A stretch of 64,000 bases of DNA from Burkholderiales bacterium (GTDB taxonomy: Bacteria; Pseudomonadota; Gammaproteobacteria; Burkholderiales; Casimicrobiaceae), in contig JAEUPL010000001.1 of NCBI GenBank assembly GCA_016790165.1, forward strand, positions 124,001 through 188,000. The letters run 5' to 3'. Position numbers and translations under genes: made by a program. Numbering within the stretch: the first letter of the stretch is position 1; every line of letters starts with the position of its first letter. The notes beneath the pieces are model-generated. The model was not told the origin of the DNA, ran no database searches, and was given only the letters and a program-made list of their open reading frames with translations. Positions 44,001 through 51,818 of this stretch are shown here, in pieces.

Positions 44001-46322
44001 GTCAACTGGCAGCGCTACGGCCTCAACGTCACCGTCACACCCGACAAACCCGAGTACCAGACGCGCGAGAAATCGATCGTCAGGATCAAGGTGGCGCGCA
44101 GCAACAACAATCGGCCGGGCGACGGCGCCGAGCTTGCCGTATTCGCCATTGATGAGGCGTTGCTGGAGCTGCAGGGCAACAGCACCTGGAAGTTGCTGGA
44201 GGCGATGATGAAGCGCCGCGACTACAGCATCAACACCGCGACAGCACAGATGCAAGTGATTGGCAAGCGCCACTTCGGCCGCAAGGCGCTGCCGCCCGGT
44301 GGCTCGGGCGGGCGCGGCGCCGGAACCCGTGAGCTGTTCGACACCTTGCTGTTGTGGCAGGCCAACGTAGTAACCGACGCCAACGGCGAGGCGACGGTGG
44401 AAGTGCCGCTCAACGATTCGCTGACACGATTCCGTATCGTGGCGGTGGCGGATGGCTATGGCGAGCGCTTCGGCACCGGCGAAGCCAGCATTCGCAGCAC
44501 GCGCGACCTGCAACTGTTCTCCGGCCTGCCCGCCGTTGCCCGCAATGGCGACGAGTATCGCTCCGGGGTGACCCTGCGCAACAGCACAACGCGAGCTATC
44601 ACGGCGGACGTGAGTGCCGAGATGAATGGCGTGGCACTGCCGAAACGCGAGCAACGTATCGACGCCGGCCAGAGCGCGGTGATCACCTGGGACGTGAAGG
44701 CGCCTGCCGACGGCAAGGAAGTCACCTGGAACTTCGCTGCGACGGAAAAGGGCAAACCGCGCGGCGATGCACTGCGCATCAAGCAGCAGCTGCAGACGCC
44801 ACTCCCCATGCGCACGCTGGCCGACGTCAATACCGAAGTCAAGGGCAGGGGCAACCTGACCCTCAAGCCCGATGCCGGCACGAACAAGGGCGAACTCGTG
44901 GTCTCGCTCGCGCGTACCTATGGCGCCGACACCAGCGGCATCCGTGCCTATTTCGCGCGCTATCCGTTCGCCTGCCTCGAGCAGCGCATGACGAAGACGA
45001 TGGGCAGCAAAGACGAAGCGCTGTGGGACATCATCGCCAATTCGATGCCCAACTACCTCTCGGCCTCGGGGCTCGCCAACTACTACCCGGGCGACAGCGG
45101 CGAGGGCTATCCGGTGCTCACCGCCTTCGTGCTTTCCGGTGCGCACGAGGCGGGCTGGAAGATCCCGGACGAAGCCCGCAACCGCATGCTGTATGGCCTC
45201 GAGCGCTACGTGGCGGGCGAGGTGAAGACGCAGCGCGCATGGCTGCCCAACGACAGCTACTACCTGCTCTCCGAAAAACTCATCGCGCTGGAGGCGCTGT
45301 CGCGCTACGACCGCGCCTCGAAGCGCCTGCTTGATACGGTGCGCGTGGACCCGGTCAAGCTGACGGCCGCCTCGCTGGCCGACTGGCTGGACATTCTCAA
45401 CCGCAGCAAGGACATCGCCAACCGTGACGCCCAGCGCGCTGCCGCCATCAAGGAGCTGCGCGACAACATGCGTGTCGCCGGCAGCGTTGCCAATATCGCG
45501 CGCAGCGATGATCGCTGGTACTTCATGCGCAGTGACGATTACACGATGGCACGCATGTTCCGGCTGAGCCTCGATACGCGCGAGCTGGCCGAGTTCAAAC
45601 TGCCCTTGCTTCGCGGCCTCAACAACCGCATGCAGCGAGGCGGTTACTTCTGGAGCACGCAGGCCAACCTGTGGGCAGCATTCGCGCTGGAGCGGCACAA
45701 CAAGCAGGCCGCTGCCGATGGTCGCACACGCATCACTTACAACGGCGAGACGAAAGAAGTGGTGTGGGATGCTGGTTCGCTGGAGGGTGAAGCGAACTTT
45801 GTCTGGAATGCGGCCACCGCCGGCGTGAGCCTTGAGCATCTCGGTCGCGGCGAGCCGTGGGCACGGGCGCAGCTGCGTGGCGCGGTGTCGCTCACGGGAA
45901 AAGTGGACAACGGCATCACCCTGAGCAAGACGATCAAGCCCGTGCAGCAGAAACGTCCGGGCCGCTACAGTGTTGGCGATGTGGTGCAAGTGACGGTGAC
46001 CGCAGACAACAAGGCGGGCCTTGGCTGGCTGGCCATTGATGACCCGGTGCCGGCGGGCAGCACGGTGCTGGGCGGCCTCTCCAAGCTCGGCAATGTGAGC
46101 GAGCCGCCGCGCACGTGGAGCGGTTATCGCTACATCGAGCGCAGCTTCACCAACGTGCGGTCGTCATTTGAGTGGGCGGGCAAGGGGCAACACAGCTTCT
46201 CCTACGACCTGCGACTGACAACGCCGGGCAAGTTCACGCTGCCGCCAACCCATGCCGAAGCGATGTACGCACCGGAGGTGAACGGTCAGTTGGGCAATCC
46301 GGTGTTTGAGATTGAGCCGTAA
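41064..46322 (+). CDS. Alpha-2-macroglobulin family protein with thioester motif
   Basis: 1752 residues. A signal peptide (MLRPSLAAVLSGLVLPLVSFTAHA) without lipobox sends it to the periplasm. The macroglobulin domains fill the N-terminal two-thirds, with a bait-region-like stretch near residue 1020-1100, and the thioester motif is YPFACLEQRM with CLEQ at residues 1304-1307. The terpenoid-toroid and receptor-binding regions follow. Bacterial A2M proteins trap proteases and are paired with PBP1C, matching the adjacent gene, as in E. coli yfhM-pbpC. E. coli A2M is a lipoprotein; the missing Cys at the cleavage site here suggests a soluble form or different anchoring. Confidence 0.92.
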   Translation: MLRPSLAAVLSGLVLPLVSFTAHATDLPALAETRPANEANDIDEQQMFLFRAKGPVDAKTFVAHVFCEVEGVRSVDTVRPVGGARRSEVLRAAGISNTENWIAFRCTQNFPSGANVTIRWDSPTANTKQAVETLRFKVRAGDWLELNCSRENKDAGCNPLSTVRVGFQRAIEPKDAARFRLRDDAGKLYAPKQDSDDSDGITFGKLPPETRFTLVVPPNLKESGTGTLLTLKRPYTLKTAAYPPLVKFPRSFGILERRADPALPITVRNLEPGTSGAGTAATLRRLRVSNEQEMIRWYARTLGFQQSDRSMDDDEYDYSDFGERPKGEEDMRGRSLLKGNAQAQSLPLPKPGGPKEFEVVGLPLAEPGLHVVEAESAALGTSLLEKKGAMYVRTMALVTNLAVHVKTGTGGAFVWVTHLNDATVVPDATVRMRDCKGAELASGKTDRDGIARLTPKASKTKESCPTFVFAQVGDDLAFTRTDWTRGIESWRFNLPWDYDYEGDDASGKQVLHTILARNLLRPGETVHMKHYARDQKRFGTGAPEVGKLPKNVSIVNVGNNQRSTLTLDWSARGNAVTELRLPGNARRGQYRVEINGRTTGRFTVADFRLPVYKSELSIPIPNVVGGDVASVDARLSFLSGGPASGDVVTVRSRFDSRNLPGFDSLPDYSFSVYEYEGDGSPRKRRGGSNQPEGEDQTVTLSNAGSARVALSTSKVERPHTLIADMEYKDPNGEIYTAQARSTVWPAAVLIGIKTSDWAMAREKLVYDIITTDVTGKPVGGVKFKVKGTNRTWEAYRKRNIGGFYSYESSERKSDLGVLCEGTSDRSGKFTCTSSVAASGEIQFTAEVADSNGRTASAGTSMWASNGDDWMFRAESSDRIDLLPEKKRYEPNEKARFQVRMPFREANVLVTVERDGNVLSSFVTKLSGKSAVIEVPVKEEWAPNAYVSALLVRGRVGAPAPTALVDLAKPAFKLGIANIDVNWQRYGLNVTVTPDKPEYQTREKSIVRIKVARSNNNRPGDGAELAVFAIDEALLELQGNSTWKLLEAMMKRRDYSINTATAQMQVIGKRHFGRKALPPGGSGGRGAGTRELFDTLLLWQANVVTDANGEATVEVPLNDSLTRFRIVAVADGYGERFGTGEASIRSTRDLQLFSGLPAVARNGDEYRSGVTLRNSTTRAITADVSAEMNGVALPKREQRIDAGQSAVITWDVKAPADGKEVTWNFAATEKGKPRGDALRIKQQLQTPLPMRTLADVNTEVKGRGNLTLKPDAGTNKGELVVSLARTYGADTSGIRAYFARYPFACLEQRMTKTMGSKDEALWDIIANSMPNYLSASGLANYYPGDSGEGYPVLTAFVLSGAHEAGWKIPDEARNRMLYGLERYVAGEVKTQRAWLPNDSYYLLSEKLIALEALSRYDRASKRLLDTVRVDPVKLTAASLADWLDILNRSKDIANRDAQRAAAIKELRDNMRVAGSVANIARSDDRWYFMRSDDYTMARMFRLSLDTRELAEFKLPLLRGLNNRMQRGGYFWSTQANLWAAFALERHNKQAAADGRTRITYNGETKEVVWDAGSLEGEANFVWNAATAGVSLEHLGRGEPWARAQLRGAVSLTGKVDNGITLSKTIKPVQQKRPGRYSVGDVVQVTVTADNKAGLGWLAIDDPVPAGSTVLGGLSKLGNVSEPPRTWSGYRYIERSFTNVRSSFEWAGKGQHSFSYDLRLTTPGKFTLPPTHAEAMYAPEVNGQLGNPVFEIEP

Positions 46323-48570
46323 CCCGCTCACCGCAAAGCGGTTCAGCAGCGGGGATGGGCAGCGCGGGTTGGTGCTGCTCGTTGCCGCTGCTACGCTGGG
46401 CTGGCTGGGCGTGGCGCACGCCGAAGCGCCGAAGTTCGAGACCGTGCGGCACGCGCACACTCCGAGCGAACGGCTGATACTGGATCGTCATGGCGCCGTG
46501 ATCCAGCACCTGCGCAGCGACGACAAGGTCCGCCGATCCGCCTGGGTCTCGTTGGACGCCGTCTCGCCAGCGCTGATTGACGCGGTGCTTGCCTCCGAGG
46601 ACAGGCGTTTTTTCGAGCATGGGGGTGTCGATCTGCGCGCTGCTGCGGCGGCGGCCATCACGAATCTCGGACAGGGCAGTGCCGTGCGCGGCGCCAGCAG
46701 TATCTCCATGCAGGTCGCCGCGATGATGGACCGCACGCTTGCTCGGGCGGCCGATGGTCGCAGCGTGCGGCAGAAACTCGATCAGGCGCGAGCCGCGTGG
46801 GCGCTGGAACGCGACTGGAGCAAGCCGCAGATTCTTGAAAGCTATCTCAACCGCGTTTACTTTCGCGGCGAGATTCAGGGCGTTGGCGCGGCGGCAGAAG
46901 TGTTGTTCGGCAAGGCCCCGCATGGTCTCAACGCGACTGAATCCGCCATCCTCGCGGCGTTGATCCGGGCGCCGCAGGCCCCACGCGCAGTGGTTGAGCG
47001 CCGAGCCTGCGAGGTACTGCGCAGCCTCGATGCTCGCGGCGATTGCGCACAGATCGCCTATGCCGTGGATCGCTGGGGCAATATCGGCCGCCTGCGCGAC
47101 GAGCGCGAAATGGTCGCGCCGCACGTTGCCAGATTCCTTTCGGCGGAGAGCAATCAGAGCAGCCTCGATCGCGACCTTCAACTTGCTGCGCGTGACGCCA
47201 TTGCCAAGCACTTGCAGCAGCTCGGTGGCCGCAACGCGCATGACGCCGCAGTCGTTCTGATTCACAACGCCAGTGGCGAAGTGCTCGCTTATGTCGGCTC
47301 GTCCGGACGGCTCTCGGCGGCCGGTGAGGTGGATGCCGCGCGTGCACGACGGCAGGCGGGATCAACGCTGAAACCATTCATCTACGGCCTTGGCATCGAG
47401 CGAAACCTGTTCACGTCGGCGACCCTGCTCGACGACGCCCCGTTTTCGGTGGATGTCGGCGGCGGTGCGTATACGCCGCAAAACTACGCGCACGAATACG
47501 TGGGGCCGGTCAGTGTGCGCACTGCGTTGGCCTCCTCGCTCAATGTGCCCGCGATTCGCGCGCTCACGCTCACCGGCGTTGCACCCGTACACGCACTGCT
47601 GCGTCGTGCCGGACTCAGCACGCTGGTCGATGATCCCGATCATTACGGCTTCTCTCTCGCGCTCGGCAGTGCCGACGTGACGCTGCTTGAACTGACCAAC
47701 GCCTATCGCGCGATTGCGAACAATGGTCAATGGACAGCTCCCGCGTTCACCTGTCGGAGCAACCCGCCGCGACCGGACGCGTGCGGTGTGCCACGGGCGC
47801 AGGTCGCTTCTGCAGAATCCCGCCGCCTGTTCTCGGAAACCACCGCCTGGCTCCTCGCCGACATGCTGTCGGATCGCGGCGCACGCTACGTCACCTTCGG
47901 TTTCGACAATCCGCTCGCACTGTCACACTGGGCAGCCGTGAAGACTGGTACCAGCAAGGACATGCGGGACAACTGGGCGGTCGGGTTTAACGCGCGCGTC
48001 ACCGTTGGCGTGTGGGTGGGCAATGCCAGTGGCGCACCGATGCACCATGTGACGGGCATCAGCGGCGCCGGGCCGATCTGGGCAGACGTCATGGAGGCCG
48101 CTGCCGCGCGTCTGGGCGCGGGCCGTTTCCGCGATCCTCCGTCGGGTCTCGTCCGGCGCCGCGTGCAGTTCGCCGCGAATGACGGCCGCGTGGAGGCCTC
48201 GCGTGACGAATGGTTCGCACGCGGCACTGAACCGGCCGGACCACTGATCGCCGTGCGTGAATCACAGGGCGTCGGCGCGCGCATCACCGCGCCAACCGAT
48301 GGCAGCGTCATCGCGCTTGACCCCGACATTCCGGCAGATCGACAGGTGGTGCAACTCGCGAGCGGTGATCCTGCACACGCCAGTTGCTGGCAGGTGAACG
48401 GCGAACCGATCGGCTGCGCGACAGCGCCGCTACGCTGGCATCCGGTGCCGGGTGATCACGTTGTGCGATTGCTTGACGCGCAAGGGCAGGAGCGTGATCG
48501 CGTGTCGTTGACGGTGCGCGGGCAACTGGCCAGACGATCGTCACCCGCAGGTTCGACTACGCCTCAGTGA
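46306..48570 (+). CDS. pbpC: Penicillin-binding protein 1C
   Basis: About 754 residues, the start being uncertain because TTG codons at 46306 and 46312 both lie inside the upstream gene's 3' end. A signal-anchor (LVLLVAAATLGWLGVAHA) precedes a GT51 glycosyltransferase domain (catalytic Glu98 in EDRRFFEH), a transpeptidase domain (Ser353 in AGSTLKPF, the SLN motif and KTGTS) and a C-terminal BiPBP_C beta domain. PBP1C accompanies bacterial A2M; together they are thought to repair peptidoglycan damage and trap attacking proteases. The gene overlaps A2M by 17 bp. Confidence 0.93.
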   Translation: MRLSRNPLTAKRFSSGDGQRGLVLLVAAATLGWLGVAHAEAPKFETVRHAHTPSERLILDRHGAVIQHLRSDDKVRRSAWVSLDAVSPALIDAVLASEDRRFFEHGGVDLRAAAAAAITNLGQGSAVRGASSISMQVAAMMDRTLARAADGRSVRQKLDQARAAWALERDWSKPQILESYLNRVYFRGEIQGVGAAAEVLFGKAPHGLNATESAILAALIRAPQAPRAVVERRACEVLRSLDARGDCAQIAYAVDRWGNIGRLRDEREMVAPHVARFLSAESNQSSLDRDLQLAARDAIAKHLQQLGGRNAHDAAVVLIHNASGEVLAYVGSSGRLSAAGEVDAARARRQAGSTLKPFIYGLGIERNLFTSATLLDDAPFSVDVGGGAYTPQNYAHEYVGPVSVRTALASSLNVPAIRALTLTGVAPVHALLRRAGLSTLVDDPDHYGFSLALGSADVTLLELTNAYRAIANNGQWTAPAFTCRSNPPRPDACGVPRAQVASAESRRLFSETTAWLLADMLSDRGARYVTFGFDNPLALSHWAAVKTGTSKDMRDNWAVGFNARVTVGVWVGNASGAPMHHVTGISGAGPIWADVMEAAAARLGAGRFRDPPSGLVRRRVQFAANDGRVEASRDEWFARGTEPAGPLIAVRESQGVGARITAPTDGSVIALDPDIPADRQVVQLASGDPAHASCWQVNGEPIGCATAPLRWHPVPGDHVVRLLDAQGQERDRVSLTVRGQLARRSSPAGSTTPQ

Positions 48571-49505
48571 TGCGGTCCCCGCCGGATGTCTTCAATCCGT
48601 ACGATGCCATGCCCGTCGGCGGTCTTTTTTGCCGCGACTTTCCATGCGTGGCCATAAACGACTTCGACGCTGATGCGGATCGGGCCATCGTCGAGGCGAC
48701 CCGCGTCGAGCGCAGCGGCGACCGCGGCGAGTCGCCTGGGTGTCATCAGCCCGCGCGGGCGCGCAGCCAATGTGTTGGTCCCGCCCATGGCCTGGAGGTC
48801 ACGCCACAGCGCATTGGCGCTGCCGTACTCGAGCGTAATCACTTCCATATCCATCACCGGATCGGCGAATCCGGCGTGCACCAGCATGTCGCCAAGATCG
48901 TGCATGTCAGTGAACGCATGCACGCGCGAGGGCACATCAAGCCCGCACTGATGCAGCGCAGCGCGCAGCTCGCGCAAGGTGTCGGGTCCAGGCGCCGTGA
49001 ACATGGCCACGCCACCGACGCGTAACACCCGATTCCACTCCGCCAGAAGGCGCGGTAAATCGGCGGCCCACTGCATCGCGAAGTTGCTCCACAACACATC
49101 CGCCTTCTCGCGTGGCAGCGGCAGGGCGGTCATGTCAGCAACCAGTCCACGAATGGTTGCTTGCGGCGTCCGCTCGGCGGCGTTGCCGAACCAGCGCCCC
49201 AAATGAGCGCGCCATCCACTCAGGTCGGGCGAGTCCGAGCTGGGCGCGGCGCGCGCCACCATCGCCCGCGCCTGATCGATTGCGATGACTTCGCTCGACG
49301 GAAAGCGCGCCGCGAGCAGCGCGGTGTGGGTGCCTGGCCCACAGCCCACATCGAGCACGGTGCTCGGGGTAATGCGCATCACGTCGAAGCGTTCCAATAG
49401 GCGCCGCCCCACTTCGCGTTGTACGACGGCCGCACCCGCATAGGTCGCTGCGCGGCGCTCAAAGCGGGCGCGTGCCGCAGAGGGATCGAGGACGCTGGCG
49501 TTCAT
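48564..49505 (-). CDS. bioC: Malonyl-ACP O-methyltransferase BioC-like
   Basis: 313 residues from ATG 49505, which overlaps the bioH-like stop (ATGA). The SAM motif VLDVGCGPGTHTALLAARFP and the downstream DVLWSNFAMQWAADLPRLLAEWNRVLRVGG match BioC, which methylates malonyl-ACP to start pimelate synthesis for biotin. Its pairing with a BioH-like hydrolase supports that assignment; other class I methyltransferases could look similar. It ends 7 bp inside the convergent pbpC end. Confidence 0.85.
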   Translation of the reverse strand: MNASVLDPSAARARFERRAATYAGAAVVQREVGRRLLERFDVMRITPSTVLDVGCGPGTHTALLAARFPSSEVIAIDQARAMVARAAPSSDSPDLSGWRAHLGRWFGNAAERTPQATIRGLVADMTALPLPREKADVLWSNFAMQWAADLPRLLAEWNRVLRVGGVAMFTAPGPDTLRELRAALHQCGLDVPSRVHAFTDMHDLGDMLVHAGFADPVMDMEVITLEYGSANALWRDLQAMGGTNTLAARPRGLMTPRRLAAVAAALDAGRLDDGPIRISVEVVYGHAWKVAAKKTADGHGIVRIEDIRRGPHH

Positions 49506-50317
49506 CGCTGAATCGCGGCGCTGTGGGGCCGCGCCAGATGCGCGAGAACGTGCGCGGCCACTTCGTCGCCATGCGAGAGGTGCGGCGCGTGCGCTGCGTG
49601 CGCCAGTTCGACGTGGGTGCCGCCGGTCGCGTCCGCCAACCACGCACTCGATTGGCTGTAACTCAGGCGATCGAGGCGGCCGGAGATGGCGAGCAGGGGC
49701 GCGCGGATGCGGGTGACCTCGTCGCGCAAATCGACGCCGGACGTCAGCGCAATGCCGTCATCCAATGCCACGCGATGCGTGGCTGGACGTTGCGTCGCGA
49801 GGTGCTTGAGCGTGGCCGACAGCGCTGGCCAGCGGCTCGCCAGGTTCAACTCGAAGAACTGCGCAAGCGTTCCGGCGTAGTCCCGGCTCAGGCCACCACG
49901 CAGCAATTCCAGTGCGTGCGATGTGGTGGCATGGTTCCAGTCGTCAGCGCGCAAGAATCGGGGCGCCGAGGCAAGCGTGATGACATGACTGACACGTTCC
50001 GGAAAATCAATGGCCAGACGCAACGCCACCGCGCCCCCCAGTGACCAGCCAGCCACCGCGTAATGGGGGGCTATGGTCGCCATGCGGTGCGCGATCGCTT
50101 GCGCCATCGTGTCCAGTGTGAACGGTGCGACCGGCGGACTCAGCCCGTGACCGGGCAGATCAATCAGATGCACGCGGCAATGCGCCAGCACGTGCGGCAA
50201 CCACGGGCGAAAGAACTCGCTATGCAGTCCCCAGCCGTGCAGCAGCACGATATCGGGCCCGCTGCCCAACGATTCAACGGGCAGACTCGGGAACGGGCTG
50301 GACGAGGAAGAGTGCAT
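49502..50317 (-). CDS. bioH: Alpha/beta hydrolase, BioH-like pimeloyl-ACP methyl ester esterase
   Basis: 271 residues. The nucleophile elbow VAGWSLGGAVALRLA, the oxyanion region VLLHGWGLHSEFFRPW, the strand-turn HVITLASAPRF and the C-terminal ELAHAAHAPHLSH histidine are those of BioH, which releases pimeloyl from its methyl ester. The 4-bp overlap with the bioC-like gene indicates a biotin-synthesis operon. The ATG at 50317 directly abuts the comF open frame on the other strand. Confidence 0.85.
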   Translation of the reverse strand: MHSSSSSPFPSLPVESLGSGPDIVLLHGWGLHSEFFRPWLPHVLAHCRVHLIDLPGHGLSPPVAPFTLDTMAQAIAHRMATIAPHYAVAGWSLGGAVALRLAIDFPERVSHVITLASAPRFLRADDWNHATTSHALELLRGGLSRDYAGTLAQFFELNLASRWPALSATLKHLATQRPATHRVALDDGIALTSGVDLRDEVTRIRAPLLAISGRLDRLSYSQSSAWLADATGGTHVELAHAAHAPHLSHGDEVAAHVLAHLARPHSAAIQR

Positions 50318-50351
50318 GGGAAAATGGGCGAATCACAAGCGTGTTGCCCGG

Positions 50352-51167
50352 ATGTGCAGCAGCGCGCGCAAACAGACAAGGGATCGGCAAATTTTATTGC
50401 GCGAACTATTCAGCGGGCCTGATCGGGCGCGGCACATTCTGACGCGAACGTTGCCGCAGAGCTGTTTTTTTTGTGCTGACCCAAGTACGGAAGCGGTTTG
50501 TGAACCTTGCCGAGCCGCGACGCCGGGCCTGCCAGCGCAAGTGTGCCCGCGCTGCCAGCTCGCATCGGCGAACGCAGAAGTGTGCGGTCGTTGCCTCAAA
50601 AAGCCGCCGCGGTGGCAGTACTTGCACGCCCGATGGCGTTACGACTTCCCGCTGGATCACGCCCTGCTGGCCGCGAAATACCATCATCAATTCGCCCTCT
50701 ATCGTTGGGCCGTCGCTACTTTGACGGCCTGGCCGTTTGCCGCGACTGAGCGCGTGACGCTGGTGCCGGTACCGCTCGCGCCAGATCGACTCGCCGAGCG
50801 CGGTTACAACCAGGCCACCCTGATTGCGCAGGAGCTGGCGCATCGCTTTCGTGGGGCCGATGGTGCGCCCGCACTCAGCGTGGACGCTAATGCCGCGCTG
50901 CGAATTCGCGAGACGGCCGTTCAGCAGCGTTTGAACTGGGTGGAGCGGCGCCGCAATGTTCGCGGAGCGTTTGCCGCCACGCGATCCTTCACTGGTGAAG
51001 CGGTCGTGCTGATTGATGACGTGTTGACCACCGGTGCCACGCTCAATGAACTCGCACGTGTCCTGACCGCTGCCGGTGCGGCGCAGGTCGATGCGCTGGT
51101 GCTGGCCCGCGTGCTGCCGATTCGCCGACGAGAGCGAAGCAACGCGTTTGGTCGCGCGGTGAGCTGA
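50352..51167 (+). CDS. comF: ComF-family phosphoribosyltransferase-like protein
   Basis: About 271 residues from ATG 50352; the open frame begins at 50316 and the true start could also be TTG 50451 because the first motif is the zinc ribbon CFFCADPSTEAVCEPC, followed by CPRC and CGRC. The phosphoribosyltransferase part has the PRPP loop VVLIDDVLTTGATL. This is the ComF/GntX fold, linked to natural competence or DNA uptake in some bacteria. It is divergent from bioH, the usual neighbour in many proteobacteria, and 3 bp from trmL. Confidence 0.85.
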   Translation: MCSSARKQTRDRQILLRELFSGPDRARHILTRTLPQSCFFCADPSTEAVCEPCRAATPGLPAQVCPRCQLASANAEVCGRCLKKPPRWQYLHARWRYDFPLDHALLAAKYHHQFALYRWAVATLTAWPFAATERVTLVPVPLAPDRLAERGYNQATLIAQELAHRFRGADGAPALSVDANAALRIRETAVQQRLNWVERRRNVRGAFAATRSFTGEAVVLIDDVLTTGATLNELARVLTAAGAAQVDALVLARVLPIRRRERSNAFGRAVS

Positions 51168-51170
51168 ATC

Positions 51171-51665
51171 ATGATTCACGTTGTATTGGTTGAACCTGAA
51201 ATTCCGCCCAACACGGGCAATGTCATTCGCCTCTGCGCCAATACCGGGGCCATGCTGCATCTGGTGCGACCGCTCGGTTTTCCACTCGACGATGCGCGCA
51301 TGCGGCGCGCCGGGCTCGACTACCACGAATACGCCAGCATGCAGGTGCATGATGATTGGGTGGCGTGCAAACGCTCGCTGGCCGAGCGCGGGGTGGCGCG
51401 CTGGTTTGCCATCGAAACGTGCGGCACGGCGTCGCCGCACGAAACAAGGTTGTGTGCGAATGATGCCTTTGTCTTCGGCAGCGAAACCAAAGGCCTCTCC
51501 ACGGCCGTGCTCGCCGATTTTCCGCCCGAGCGGCAACTGCGGCTACCCATGCGTCCTGCGATTCGCAGCCTCAATCTCTCCAATGCCGTCGCCGTGACGG
51601 TCTACGAGGCGTGGCGACAGTTGGGGTTTTCGGGCGCGGATGAGCACGGAACGTCCCCTCGCTAG
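51171..51665 (+). CDS. trmL: tRNA (cytidine(34)-2'-O)-methyltransferase
   Basis: 164 residues. A SPOUT methyltransferase that modifies C34 or cmnm5U34 of tRNA-Leu. Signatures: [40 protein letters not shown], and the trefoil-knot segment [28 protein letters not shown]. It starts 3 bp after comF and is probably co-transcribed. Confidence 0.95.
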   Translation: MIHVVLVEPEIPPNTGNVIRLCANTGAMLHLVRPLGFPLDDARMRRAGLDYHEYASMQVHDDWVACKRSLAERGVARWFAIETCGTASPHETRLCANDAFVFGSETKGLSTAVLADFPPERQLRLPMRPAIRSLNLSNAVAVTVYEAWRQLGFSGADEHGTSPR

Positions 51666-51818
51666 CGAACGGCGCGGTCTCGAACTTCGCAGGCGAAGCT
51701 GCAGCGCGACTGGCCCGGGCTTCGTCGTCGTGTAGCCCGGTTGCTCGCAACCGGGTCGCCGTGTGTTGATCCCCGGCTGCAATCGGGTGAACGATCTGCC
51801 GCATGTGACAGCGCACGC
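51666..51818. repeat. Intergenic hairpin region trmL / uup
   Basis: This 153-bp convergent gap holds a hairpin with stem CCCGGTTG (51736-51743) and CAACCGGG (51748-51755) and a 4-bp loop, preceded by GTAG. That form (GTAGCCCGG...CCGGGT) is a common short repeat of betaproteobacterial intergenic regions as I recall it. No T-tract follows, so termination is uncertain. Confidence 0.55.

Noticed and set aside
42096-45989. A 1297-codon open frame on the minus strand opposite the alpha-2-macroglobulin gene
   Set aside because: It is an antisense open frame without protein-like domains, produced by the high third-position GC of the plus-strand gene, which shows complete A2M and thioester signatures.
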